From Deltaproteobacteria bacterium (lineage in GTDB: Bacteria; UBA10199; JACPAL01): 64,000 bases of DNA. Where the stretch lies: contig JACPAK010000008.1 of assembly GCA_016180845.1 (NCBI GenBank), positions 1 to 64,000 of the forward strand, in the 5' to 3' direction. The notes below the pieces were generated by a model. That model did no database searches. It was not told where the DNA came from and was given only the letters and a program-made list of their open reading frames with translations. Made by a program: the position numbers and the translations under genes. Shown one piece after another: positions 8,181 through 16,238 of this stretch. Position 1 is the stretch's first letter. Every line of letters starts with the position of its first letter.

Positions 8181-9179
8181 ATGAAAACAAAAATAGTTCT
8201 GCTGGCTGCTCTGATTCCTTTCTTTATCGGCTGCAATGAAAAAGAGGTCGCTCAGACATTTGCGGAAGAGGAAACAATCAACGAAGAAGAAGCAACCGAT
8301 GAGGTGACCGAAGAAACGAGCAACGGCATCGATGAAAGCAAGCCGATTGTAAGTCCGGGGAAGAATGTAGAGTACATCTATGTCTATCCCTACGACGGCA
8401 ATCCAGAGACTGAATGGAAGATTGCAGACATTACCGCATGGTACGGCGGGCAGGTCGTTGTTGCGGATCCCGATAAAAATTTCCCGATCAACTGGAAAGA
8501 TGATGAGACGATTCCTGAAGATTTTGATCCAAAGACAATAAAGACCGTTAAGGAAGAAGACGGAAATCCTGATTCTTACGATTGTATCCTTGGTGGCAAA
8601 CCTGTTGCCAACATGGACGCTTCCTGGAAAGGCTACGAAAACGGGGGGTGTGGAACATGGGCTACCGCTGTCTGTAATCGCATCCTCGGGGAGGCGGAAG
8701 GTGAGGTGAGTCAAGGGGAATGGAACAAGATCGCTGATGGTATCAAGCAGAATGCCGATGGCGGGGCCTCCATGAGCGACCAATCAAAGTATTATGAAGA
8801 TAAAGGTTATTGTGTAACTGAAAAAAAATTTGGCGGATCCGAAGCCGACTATCAGGAAATGGAAGAAGAAATGGATGACGAATGTGATGTGAAGCTTTTT
8901 GTGTGGAAACGACAGGAAGATGGCAGCTTCGTCAATGGTCATGTTGAAACGGTGCTCAGCGTTGATCCCGAAAGCAGATCGTGTACGACCAACTCATGGG
9001 GAGTCGAAGCGGATGTCCAGGGGGGAAACGATGGGGGATTCAGTCACTCCAGTGATGGCGAAACATTTCAGGATAGTGAAGGAAATAAAATGTGGCCGGA
9101 AGATGCGACCGAAGTCTGGGTTTCTTATGTTTGTGAATGTTCGTTGCTGGATAGCCTCGGAAAGTTAGTCGGATTTTAG
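8181..9179 (+). CDS. Lipoprotein with cysteine-peptidase-like (C39/papain-like) domain
   Basis: A 332-residue lipoprotein: signal peptide ending FFIGC (Cys18), then a strongly acidic linker (about 20-55). The C-terminal half shows spaced residues of a papain/C39-type fold: CGTWA with Cys157, GHVETV with His254, and NSWG with Asn271. NSWG is also the form seen around the catalytic Asn of papain-family enzymes. No close family comes to mind, so peptidase activity is inferred. It is probably membrane-anchored and periplasmic or surface exposed. It starts a four-gene plus-strand run with a TIGR02147 protein and two lipoproteins. The ATG is fixed by a strong Shine-Dalgarno. Confidence 0.82.
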   Translation: MKTKIVLLAALIPFFIGCNEKEVAQTFAEEETINEEEATDEVTEETSNGIDESKPIVSPGKNVEYIYVYPYDGNPETEWKIADITAWYGGQVVVADPDKNFPINWKDDETIPEDFDPKTIKTVKEEDGNPDSYDCILGGKPVANMDASWKGYENGGCGTWATAVCNRILGEAEGEVSQGEWNKIADGIKQNADGGASMSDQSKYYEDKGYCVTEKKFGGSEADYQEMEEEMDDECDVKLFVWKRQEDGSFVNGHVETVLSVDPESRSCTTNSWGVEADVQGGNDGGFSHSSDGETFQDSEGNKMWPEDATEVWVSYVCECSLLDSLGKLVGF

Positions 9180-9189
9180 AGAGGGAAAA

Positions 9190-10050
9190 ATGAGCCCTAT
9201 GGAAACCACGACGCAAAAATCACGAATCAACATCTTTGAGTACCTCGACTATAGAGAGTTTCTCAGAGACTGGTACAAATCGCACAAGAGTGGCCGCTCC
9301 ACTGTCTCACTAAGATCCTTTTCAAAAAAGGCAGGTTTCACCTCTTCCAACATATTAAAACTGGTTATGGATGGGAATCGGAACTTGACGGCAGAGAGTG
9401 CCGCTCAATTTGCCATAGGTCTCGGTCTTAATAAACAAGAAACAGCCTTTTTTCTAAATCTGGTTTTCTATAATCAGGGAAAATCTGTTGAAGAAAAGGA
9501 TTCTCATTATAAAAAACTCGTTCAATCAAAAAAATTCAGCGAGCTCAAATCGGTCGAAAAGGATCAGTATGATTACTACTCAACCTGGTACCACCCCGTC
9601 GTCCGAGAGCTGATGACATCCAATGAATTTGATGGAACCCCTGAGTGGATTATGTCACAGATTCGACCTGAAATTACAGTGATACAGGCCAAGAAATCCA
9701 TGGAACTACTTGAGAGACTCGGATTTGTCAAAAAAACGCCAAAAAACCAATGGGTCCAGTCAAATCCCCTGCTAACAACCGGTCCAGAATCTTCCTCGCA
9801 TATTATCCTTCGATATCATCAGTCACTTCTTGAAATCATTCGCTCTCTTCTTGTTCAGATTGAACCAGAAGACAGAGATGTCGGTGCCCTCACGTTAGGA
9901 GTTTCAAAAAAAATGTTTCCTGAAATTAAGAAAAAAGTTCAGGAATTTCGGCGTGAGATTCTTAAAATGGTTAGCACTGAAAATAATCCTGAGGTGGTTA
10001 TCTCGCTGTCAACTCAATTGATACCGCTTGTTAAAAAAGGAGAAGAATAA
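9190..10050 (+). CDS. TIGR02147 family protein, probable regulator
   Basis: A 286-residue protein with the TIGR02147 hallmark opening INIFEYLDYREFLRDWY, followed by a helix-turn-helix-like region (SLRSFSKKAGFTSSNILKLVMDG, about 40-62) and a helical C-terminal part. The family is expanded in Bdellovibrio and Fibrobacter, where many members sit beside secreted or lipoprotein genes; its biochemical role has not been firmly established to my knowledge. Here it sits 10 bp after the cysteine-peptidase-like lipoprotein and immediately before two related lipoproteins, which suggests local control of them. The Shine-Dalgarno GAGAGGG precedes the ATG at 9190. Confidence 0.88.
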   Translation: MSPMETTTQKSRINIFEYLDYREFLRDWYKSHKSGRSTVSLRSFSKKAGFTSSNILKLVMDGNRNLTAESAAQFAIGLGLNKQETAFFLNLVFYNQGKSVEEKDSHYKKLVQSKKFSELKSVEKDQYDYYSTWYHPVVRELMTSNEFDGTPEWIMSQIRPEITVIQAKKSMELLERLGFVKKTPKNQWVQSNPLLTTGPESSSHIILRYHQSLLEIIRSLLVQIEPEDRDVGALTLGVSKKMFPEIKKKVQEFRREILKMVSTENNPEVVISLSTQLIPLVKKGEE

Positions 10051-10051
10051 A

Positions 10052-11011
10052 ATGAAGAACCCCTTAAGAAAACGTCTCCTTTATGTTTTTTTTGCAGGTT
10101 TCCTTATTCTTGCCAGTTGTAGTGGAGAAGAGTCTGGCTCAACAGATGAAGGGGGTACGGAGGTAGGAAACCCTCCTTCCAATATTCGACTTATCAAGGG
10201 TCAGATCTCGAGTCTTTCCAACATAAACCAATGCATCGCTACAAAAGTTAAGTTCGTGGACTCGAGCGGTCAATCGTCCTCAATCTCGGTCGGTTCCGAT
10301 TGCACCTTTTCGACTAACCTGAATGAAGGTGATGCTAAAACAATGACTTTTTTCGAAGAAGAAACTTTGCTTGCCATCATGACATTCAATCATCACCGTG
10401 AAATGTTTGAATCAAATATCCTTATCGTAAGTCATGGAGTCGAACCGATCGATTTTGGACAAATACAGTTCACAGGAACCAAAGGACGTGCGGCATTGGA
10501 GCCTGCTTATCAAAATGACCAGGATGGAGATGGTATTGTAGATTTTGACGATGAGGATGATGACAACGATGGAACTCCTGACGTTGATGAACGGGATTGC
10601 GATTTCGATGGGTTCTTTTATGCCAATGATTTAGACAACTCAAGTTGTGAAGCAGCCGGAGATATTGGTGATGTGCCGCTTCAGCCAGGTGAGGATTGGA
10701 TCCTCGAAGTGCTTCCAAGGAATCAAGCGAAGTTTGTTTCAATTGATCAGCCGGTTAAGGTACGGGCGAATTGTGTCGTCGATCCTACTTCTCTGAGCAG
10801 GGCCTATTTCAGTGTGGGAGACTCAAAGGGAGGTCATATTACTTGTAATCTGAGTCTCTCTTCCTCGGGAAGAGAGGTCATATGCAATCACGATAATTTT
10901 TTGGCCAATATGTATCACACCGCAACGGTGGAAGGTCTGGATTGCGCCGATCATGACGGCGGAATTCGGTCAGTCACGTGGCACTTTACCACAGCGGTGC
11001 CCAGTGACTAG
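10052..11011 (+). CDS. Lipoprotein with Ca-binding-like Asp repeats and Ig-like C-domain
   Basis: A 319-residue lipoprotein. The ATG at 10052 is preferred to an upstream in-frame TTG (10028) because AAGGAG precedes it and it gives a clean signal peptide ending LASC. Residues about 150-190 hold thrombospondin-type-3-like Asp-rich loops (DQDGDGIVDFDDEDDD), typical Ca2+ ligands. The C-terminal about 110 residues (from GDVPLQPGE) have an Ig-like pattern resembling the SbsA/Big_5 type and are clearly related to the C-terminus of the next gene. It starts one base after the TIGR02147 stop. Function is unknown. Confidence 0.85.
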   Translation: MKNPLRKRLLYVFFAGFLILASCSGEESGSTDEGGTEVGNPPSNIRLIKGQISSLSNINQCIATKVKFVDSSGQSSSISVGSDCTFSTNLNEGDAKTMTFFEEETLLAIMTFNHHREMFESNILIVSHGVEPIDFGQIQFTGTKGRAALEPAYQNDQDGDGIVDFDDEDDDNDGTPDVDERDCDFDGFFYANDLDNSSCEAAGDIGDVPLQPGEDWILEVLPRNQAKFVSIDQPVKVRANCVVDPTSLSRAYFSVGDSKGGHITCNLSLSSSGREVICNHDNFLANMYHTATVEGLDCADHDGGIRSVTWHFTTAVPSD

Positions 11012-11041
11012 CCAATTTGCTGTGAATGATAGGAGAATTAT

Positions 11042-11953
11042 ATGAAGACAATTAAATACAAATGGCTGCTGACTATAGCCCTCCTTGTGGGGCTTGGTGG
11101 GTGTCTGTCTGTTGAGCGAGAGAAGATGCCCTCCGAAGAGGCAATCACAAGGGCAGTTACGGGATTTGTGCCAAGCAATGGGAATCTCCAAGGACTTGCT
11201 GAGGATGGGTCTGAAGAGATCTGCGCAGCTGATGCCGTGCATGCGACGGATACATCAGGAGTCACAGCAAATACTCTTGTTGATGAAAACTGTTTTTTCA
11301 GCCTTTATCTTGAGGTCGATAAGACGTACGCGCTCAGTTTTTCTCGGGACGATGAGTTCGTCGCGACCCTGTTGTTCCGCGATAGTGAAGGGCACGGCTC
11401 TTACAGCCTCACTCTCGAAGAGGGTTCGGAGCTTTCTCTGGGAGAGGTTGTGATTGTTGGTACGAGCGCGATTCCCAGTGATGATTTTCAGGCCCAAAAC
11501 GAAGCTGTTGTGGAAAACGAAGGAGATGAGGAGGGGTCTGATCAGGAGGAATCTCAAAGTCAGGGTGATTCTGAAGCTAAGGAAGAAGCAGCCGAAGTTG
11601 GCGATATTGGCGACATCGGCGATGTTCCCCTTTCATCCGGTGAACCTCATATCGTCAAGACGATCCCTAGCAACGGTGCCCGTAATGTTGCCACCAGTGA
11701 GGCAATCATGGTTCAGGCAAGTTGCGCGATTGATCCTTCCACAGTGGGCAAGGCCTATTTCAGTGTTGGAGACTCAAATGGGGACCACGTGATTTGTGAT
11801 CTGGAACTCTCGGCATCCCCAGATGAGATCATATGCAAACATGCTGATCTTCTCACTGAGATGGCTTACACCCTCAATGTAGAAGGACTTAAATGCCTCG
11901 ATACGAAGAAGGGGACGATTCGGTCACTCACGTGGCATTTTGAAACGAAATAG
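11042..11953 (+). CDS. Lipoprotein paralogue with shared Ig-like C-domain
   Basis: A 303-residue lipoprotein with lipobox GLGGC (Cys at about residue 21). The middle is acidic and low in complexity (about 160-185). The C-terminal domain matches that of the preceding lipoprotein: IGDVPL, then NGARNV, KAYFSVGDSNGDHVICDL, and IRSLTWHFETK. This gene lacks the Asp-rich loops of its neighbour, so the two share only parts of their architecture. A Shine-Dalgarno (TAGGAGA) precedes the ATG. It ends the four-gene run. Function is unknown. Confidence 0.85.
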   Translation: MKTIKYKWLLTIALLVGLGGCLSVEREKMPSEEAITRAVTGFVPSNGNLQGLAEDGSEEICAADAVHATDTSGVTANTLVDENCFFSLYLEVDKTYALSFSRDDEFVATLLFRDSEGHGSYSLTLEEGSELSLGEVVIVGTSAIPSDDFQAQNEAVVENEGDEEGSDQEESQSQGDSEAKEEAAEVGDIGDIGDVPLSSGEPHIVKTIPSNGARNVATSEAIMVQASCAIDPSTVGKAYFSVGDSNGDHVICDLELSASPDEIICKHADLLTEMAYTLNVEGLKCLDTKKGTIRSLTWHFETK

Positions 11954-11986
11954 CTGTCACTTTCTCAAAGAGACAGGACCAAAAAA

Positions 11987-12016
11987 GTAGGGGCGTATCG
12001 TGCGATACGCCCCTAC
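11987..12016 (-). terminator. Strong hairpin, terminator for ftsK, REP-like sequence
   Basis: The arms GTAGGGGCGTATC and GATACGCCCCTAC pair perfectly over 13 bp with a 4-nt loop. Read on the minus strand the hairpin is followed by TTTTTT, as expected of a factor-independent terminator for ftsK, which ends 20 bp earlier. It may also stop the lipoprotein run from the other side. Palindromes starting GTAGGGGCG are dispersed repeats in many bacterial genomes, so it may be a mobile REP-like element reused as a terminator. Confidence 0.8.
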
Positions 12017-12035
12017 AATATTGGGAATAACCGGT

Positions 12036-14306
12036 TCATTGAGGTTCAATGCCACCTAACGCCTGCGCATAAACTTCCCTCGGCTTCGCCCCATCCGCCG
12101 GCCCCACCACCCCTTCGCGTTCCATCCTCTCGATCAACCGTGCCGCACGATTGTACCCGATCCGAAGCCGGCGTTGAACCATCGAGATCGAGGCCTGACG
12201 TGTTTCCGTCACAATACTGACCGCCTGATCATAAAGTTCATCCTCAATCTCATCTTCGCCCTCCACGCTTCCCTCTTCGCTCTTCGTCTCCAGAACCTTC
12301 AACGCCTCCTCCTCCAAATATTTCGGTTTGCCTTGATTCTTCCAATGCTCCACCACCTTCAATATCTCCTTCTCGGAGACATAGGCGCCATGAATACGCA
12401 AGAGTCGGGAGGTTCCACCAGACATAAAGAGCATATCACCCGAACCAAGCAGATGCTCGGAACCGACACGATCAATGATCGTCCTCGAATCATGCTTCGA
12501 GGTCACCTTGAACGAGATCCGGGCAGGAAAATTCGCCTTGATAAGACCGGTCAAGACATCGACCGAGGGCCTCTGTGTCGCGAGGATCAGGTGGATCCCG
12601 GCGGCACGGGCCATCTGAGCGAGGCGCGTAATATAACGTTCCACCTCGTGAGAGGTCGTCATCATGAGGTCGGCCAGTTCATCGATCAGGATCACAATAA
12701 AGGGAAGCCGCTCCTTCTCCGAAACCATGCTGTTATAACTCATAATATTGCGCGCCGCCTTCGCCGCGAGAATCTCATAGCGTCTCTCCATTTCTTTAAT
12801 GGCCCAATGAAGGGCGACAGCCGCACGCCTCGGCTGCGTCACGACAGGAAGCAAAAGATGTGGAATCCCCTCGTAAACAGAGAGCTCGAGCATCTTAAGA
12901 TCGATCATGATCATCCGAACCTCTTCGGGTGTTGATTTGTACAAAAGTGAAAGGATCATTGAGTTGACCGAGACCGATTTCCCGGAGCCGGTCGCCCCGG
13001 CAATCAGCAGGTGTGGCATCCGCGCCAATTCGGTCACAAACGGAAATCCTTCCGTATCCTTCCCCAAGGCAAGCGTCAGTTTGGATTCCGATTTTTCAAA
13101 TTTCGGGTGACCAATGATATCTTTCAACCAAACCGTCTCTCGATCATTATTGGGAATCTCTATCCCAACAGCCGCCTTTCCCGGGAGAGGGGCGATGATT
13201 CGGACAGACTTCCCCCCCATCGTAAGCGCCAAGTCATCCTCGAGATTCACGATCTTGTTAACCTTCACCCCCGAGGCCGGCTCGAATTCATACATCGTGA
13301 TAATCGGCCCGGGATGGATCTTCGTAATTTTTCCCTCGACTCCATAATCAAGAAGCTTTTGTTCGAGGAGCTTTGAATTGAGTTTGAGCGATTCCTCATT
13401 AATATGGACCTGGGGTTGGGATTCCGATTCGAGAAAAGTAAGCGGGGGGAGCTGATATTTGGAGTCGGAAACAGGCTTGATCAGTTCCAATTGTTCACGA
13501 CGCGTCTCTTTCACCTCGGCACGCGGAAGGATCTTCGGACCCGGGACCGCCCTTTCGATCGTTTTCTCAATCGCCGTTGAGGCCTGCATGGCAACAGGGG
13601 AAGTCGCTGTTGAGCCTGTCAGTCGATGGGAGATCAGCAGCGGCTGAGGTTTCTTGATTATTTTACCCTTGTCTCCAAACCGCTTCGTCAGTTGAGCGAT
13701 ACTGAGCTTGGTACGCGCCCAAAGTAGTTCGCCCCATCTCGCCGCCCTCTTTTCACAGAGACGACCCAGATCCAGGGCAAACTTCCAGATCATCAGGAGC
13801 GGGATCTCCGTCAGCCAGATGAAAGCGATCAACAAACCGGCCCCCACCAGGAGATACGCCCCTGTTTTTCCAAGTGAAGAGACCAAAAGATGACCGAGAG
13901 ACCACCCGATGAGCCCCCCCGCATCAATCGGTCGTTCTCCGATCGGCGCGAAGAGGAGATGACAGAGGATAGAGGAGAGAACCGTCATCATCAGCAGCGC
14001 CTGCAAACGGACCCAACGCGCCTCGATCTCTCCACGAAAAACAAGGTACCAGGCGGCCAGTCCGCAAAAAGCGATCGGAACGACGTACGCCCCATACCCC
14101 ACCAAGGTATAGAGGAGATCGGCAAGATACGATCCAACCACACCGCCAAGATTGTGGACCTCACGCCCCGGTGCATAGGAATTCAGAGAAGGGTCAAAGG
14201 AGTCGTAGGAAATAAGACACAGAAAGAAAAAGAGACCTGTCGCCAGATAAAGAAGGCCGAAAAGATCCCTGGATCTCTTTGTGTTCCCCCAAGCTGGAGC
14301 ACCCAT
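12036..14306 (-). CDS. ftsK: DNA translocase FtsK/SpoIIIE
   Basis: A 756-residue membrane-anchored motor that pumps chromosomal DNA across the closing septum. The N-terminus carries four to five hydrophobic segments (about residues 18-175), followed by a charged linker. The ATPase follows, with Walker A GATGSGKS (437-444) and Walker B-like FIVILIDELADL. The C-terminal winged-helix gamma domain (DQAVSIVTETRQAS to about residue 750) recognises oriented DNA motifs in the family. Length is close to SpoIIIE rather than the long E. coli FtsK. The start is supported by a near-consensus promoter ending 9 nt upstream. A terminator hairpin lies just downstream. Confidence 0.96.
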   Translation of the reverse strand: MGAPAWGNTKRSRDLFGLLYLATGLFFFLCLISYDSFDPSLNSYAPGREVHNLGGVVGSYLADLLYTLVGYGAYVVPIAFCGLAAWYLVFRGEIEARWVRLQALLMMTVLSSILCHLLFAPIGERPIDAGGLIGWSLGHLLVSSLGKTGAYLLVGAGLLIAFIWLTEIPLLMIWKFALDLGRLCEKRAARWGELLWARTKLSIAQLTKRFGDKGKIIKKPQPLLISHRLTGSTATSPVAMQASTAIEKTIERAVPGPKILPRAEVKETRREQLELIKPVSDSKYQLPPLTFLESESQPQVHINEESLKLNSKLLEQKLLDYGVEGKITKIHPGPIITMYEFEPASGVKVNKIVNLEDDLALTMGGKSVRIIAPLPGKAAVGIEIPNNDRETVWLKDIIGHPKFEKSESKLTLALGKDTEGFPFVTELARMPHLLIAGATGSGKSVSVNSMILSLLYKSTPEEVRMIMIDLKMLELSVYEGIPHLLLPVVTQPRRAAVALHWAIKEMERRYEILAAKAARNIMSYNSMVSEKERLPFIVILIDELADLMMTTSHEVERYITRLAQMARAAGIHLILATQRPSVDVLTGLIKANFPARISFKVTSKHDSRTIIDRVGSEHLLGSGDMLFMSGGTSRLLRIHGAYVSEKEILKVVEHWKNQGKPKYLEEEALKVLETKSEEGSVEGEDEIEDELYDQAVSIVTETRQASISMVQRRLRIGYNRAARLIERMEREGVVGPADGAKPREVYAQALGGIEPQ

Positions 14307-14315
14307 GTTGGAAAA

Positions 14316-14343
14316 ATTATAGGGCGAAGGAGTGGAAAGTCAA
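14316..14343 (-). promoter_or_regulatory. Near-consensus promoter of ftsK, leaderless type
   Basis: On the minus strand: TTGACT, a 16-bp spacer, then TATAAT, ending 9 nt before the ATG at 14306. Transcription would start within a few nucleotides of the start codon. No Shine-Dalgarno is present. The TAA stop codon of the upstream metalloprotease gene lies inside the TATAAT box. Confidence 0.75.
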
Positions 14344-15654
14344 AGGGATTAACGCGCACCCGCCAGCATCGGGTGATGAATCAGTAGTCTTCTGTGTCCC
14401 CTTCGTCGTCACAATATCCGTCGTCGTCTGTGTGCCGGTAATAATCACCTCGCCCCCGGAAGAGCAGGCAAACGTGCCGGGTACCGAGGTTGCCTGAAAA
14501 CCGGACTGCGGGGGATCACAGGGCTCGATACTCGATCCTCCGGTAAAGGCACTACTGATCTTCTCGATCTCCAATTGGTAGGAAACACCGGGGCTCAGTC
14601 CCTTGATCGTAAAATCCCCCTCCTTGGCCTCACAATTCTCCGAACTGCCAACGTAGAGCTGACCGGAGACAAAGCTTGTCGCCTCCAGAAGCGGATTATC
14701 CCCCCTCTTGGCAACGACATTCACCCCCTGAAGCTCTGTGATCCCATCAGCCTGGAAGACCTTCCCTTGCAAGGTACAAAAGGAGGTCCCGAGCGCGCTC
14801 GAGGGGTAGAGAAGCGCCAATGAAACAATATCATCGAAGTGGGGTGACCTCTGTTCCTTCCCATCGATCAAAAGCGGAAACATTGTCGGAATCCCGGCAA
14901 CCTCTGACTTATCCCCCGAAAGCGCCTTTACGGCAGAGGAAAGGTTGACCTGCGTATGATCGAGACCGATGAAGTGGCCGATCTCATGGAAAATCGCCCC
15001 TTCAAACTCCTCCAGCGTCACCTCCGGGTCCTGACAGGAATCGGTCTCCTTCGCCCCCTCAGGACAATCAATGAAAAGTCCATTCAAGACCGCCTGCCCC
15101 TCCGTGATAAACAAGAACCCTTCGACCCGCTCGATCACACGAGGGCCTGCAAACCCGATAATGCTCTCCTTCGCCCCCTCTCCATGGATCAGATCGGTAA
15201 TCTCTCCATCGGTATCAAAGAGAATCGGACTCTGGCCCGTCCGTGCTGAACCCAAGACAAAGGGTGGGTCTTCAGTGGGACAGGTCTCGGTAGGGGGGCA
15301 GTAGCTAAAATGATCCTTAAGATTATCCGGTGTCACACTCCCCAACCCTTGTCCCTCCACAACTGAAAAATTGGCCACTGCAATCCCATTCAATGTCAAC
15401 TTCTGCCACTCCTCAAAAAATGATCGGAGGATCGCCAAGGTCTCTTCATTGGAGAGTCTTCCCAATCCAGCTTCAGCCCCTGATTCGGGGTTATATCGAA
15501 CCACTCGATCCTGCCAGCTGACCCCAAGCCCGGTCTGCTCGGTATCGACCAGGATAGGGCCGGCACCTGTTGTAAATAAAAAGCAGAATAGTAGAAGACA
15601 ACTGGCCACAAGGACCCGAGATCGTCTCTCGGAAGGTTTTTGTGGTGTTTTCAT
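14317..15654 (-). CDS. Secreted matrixin-like zinc metalloprotease (445 aa)
   Basis: An exported protease. The signal peptide (about 1-31) is followed by a catalytic region with the full metzincin motif HEIGHFIGLDH (223-233), whose three His bind zinc and whose Glu is the general base, and a likely Met-turn at Met258 (IPTMFP). The C-terminal third is beta-rich, from about 285, and looks like a carboxypeptidase-regulatory-type domain. The tail ends GGCALIP and a few more residues. The ATG at 15654 overlaps the upstream stop as ATGA, so translation is probably coupled; a slightly earlier ATG (15666) is possible. Its last codons overlap the ftsK promoter. The natural substrate is unknown. Confidence 0.86.
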   Translation of the reverse strand: MKTPQKPSERRSRVLVASCLLLFCFLFTTGAGPILVDTEQTGLGVSWQDRVVRYNPESGAEAGLGRLSNEETLAILRSFFEEWQKLTLNGIAVANFSVVEGQGLGSVTPDNLKDHFSYCPPTETCPTEDPPFVLGSARTGQSPILFDTDGEITDLIHGEGAKESIIGFAGPRVIERVEGFLFITEGQAVLNGLFIDCPEGAKETDSCQDPEVTLEEFEGAIFHEIGHFIGLDHTQVNLSSAVKALSGDKSEVAGIPTMFPLLIDGKEQRSPHFDDIVSLALLYPSSALGTSFCTLQGKVFQADGITELQGVNVVAKRGDNPLLEATSFVSGQLYVGSSENCEAKEGDFTIKGLSPGVSYQLEIEKISSAFTGGSSIEPCDPPQSGFQATSVPGTFACSSGGEVIITGTQTTTDIVTTKGTQKTTDSSPDAGGCALIPLTFHSFAL

Positions 15655-16238
15655 GGAACCACCCACCGACGAACTTTCACAAGAAACGACTCGAGATCGA
15701 TCTCATCAAGTTCCTCCGAAAGATGGGGATAGGAACTCGTGACCTGTTTCCTCCAACTCTCTCCAGTCTCAACAGAAAATTGCCCCTGACCAAAGCCGAT
15801 CGGAGATGTGAAACCGGCTCGGCTTTCCGGATAGAGAAAGAGGACGACCTCCTCTGTCTTCGAACAAACAGGGGCCTTTTGAAAATCGAACCGCTTCACC
15901 CACAGCGTTTCCCGATCCCGAACCCCCTTGACCCCTTCCTCAATCTGGTACTGAACCCAGTAGGTGGGAAAACCGCTTTCATCGAGTTCATGGGAATAAC
16001 CGACACAGTGCCCAACAAAAATAATCGCTGCCTCTTCGGTGATTTTCTTAAGGCCGAGAGGCAAAACGCTCGCCGCAAAGAGAGGAAAAGGAATAAGAAT
16101 GAGCAAAATCCACTTTTTGACCTTGAAAAAGCGCCGCCCACCGGTAAGATATTGAATAAATGAAGAAAAAAATCTGGTTGGCCCTGACCTGTCTGCTCGT
16201 CGCTCTTTTTTTCCTCGCCAGGAAAGCTCCAGAGACAT
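15651..16238 (-). CDS. Small exported protein of unknown function
   Basis: Up to 195 residues. A basic stretch followed by a hydrophobic core (KVKKWILLILIPFPLFAAS, about 39-57) looks like a signal peptide, but it begins about 38 residues after the only in-frame ATG (16238). That ATG has AAGGGGG upstream yet would overlap the divergent S41 protease gene by 79 bp. A TTG at 16106 is an alternative. The mature part (IIFVGHCVGYSHE to the end) is beta-rich with two Cys and no family I recognise. Its stop overlaps the start of the metalloprotease gene (ATGA), so the two are probably co-expressed. Coding is likely, the start is unsure. Confidence 0.62.
   Translation of the reverse strand: MSLELSWRGKKERRADRSGPTRFFSSFIQYLTGGRRFFKVKKWILLILIPFPLFAASVLPLGLKKITEEAAIIFVGHCVGYSHELDESGFPTYWVQYQIEEGVKGVRDRETLWVKRFDFQKAPVCSKTEEVVLFLYPESRAGFTSPIGFGQGQFSVETGESWRKQVTSSYPHLSEELDEIDLESFLVKVRRWVVP
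16123..16150 (+). promoter_or_regulatory. Promoter of the S41 protease gene, leaderless type
   Basis: TTGAAA, a 16-bp spacer, then TAAGAT, ending 9 nt before the ATG at 16160. No convincing Shine-Dalgarno is present. The same geometry occurs before ftsK. Confidence 0.6.
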
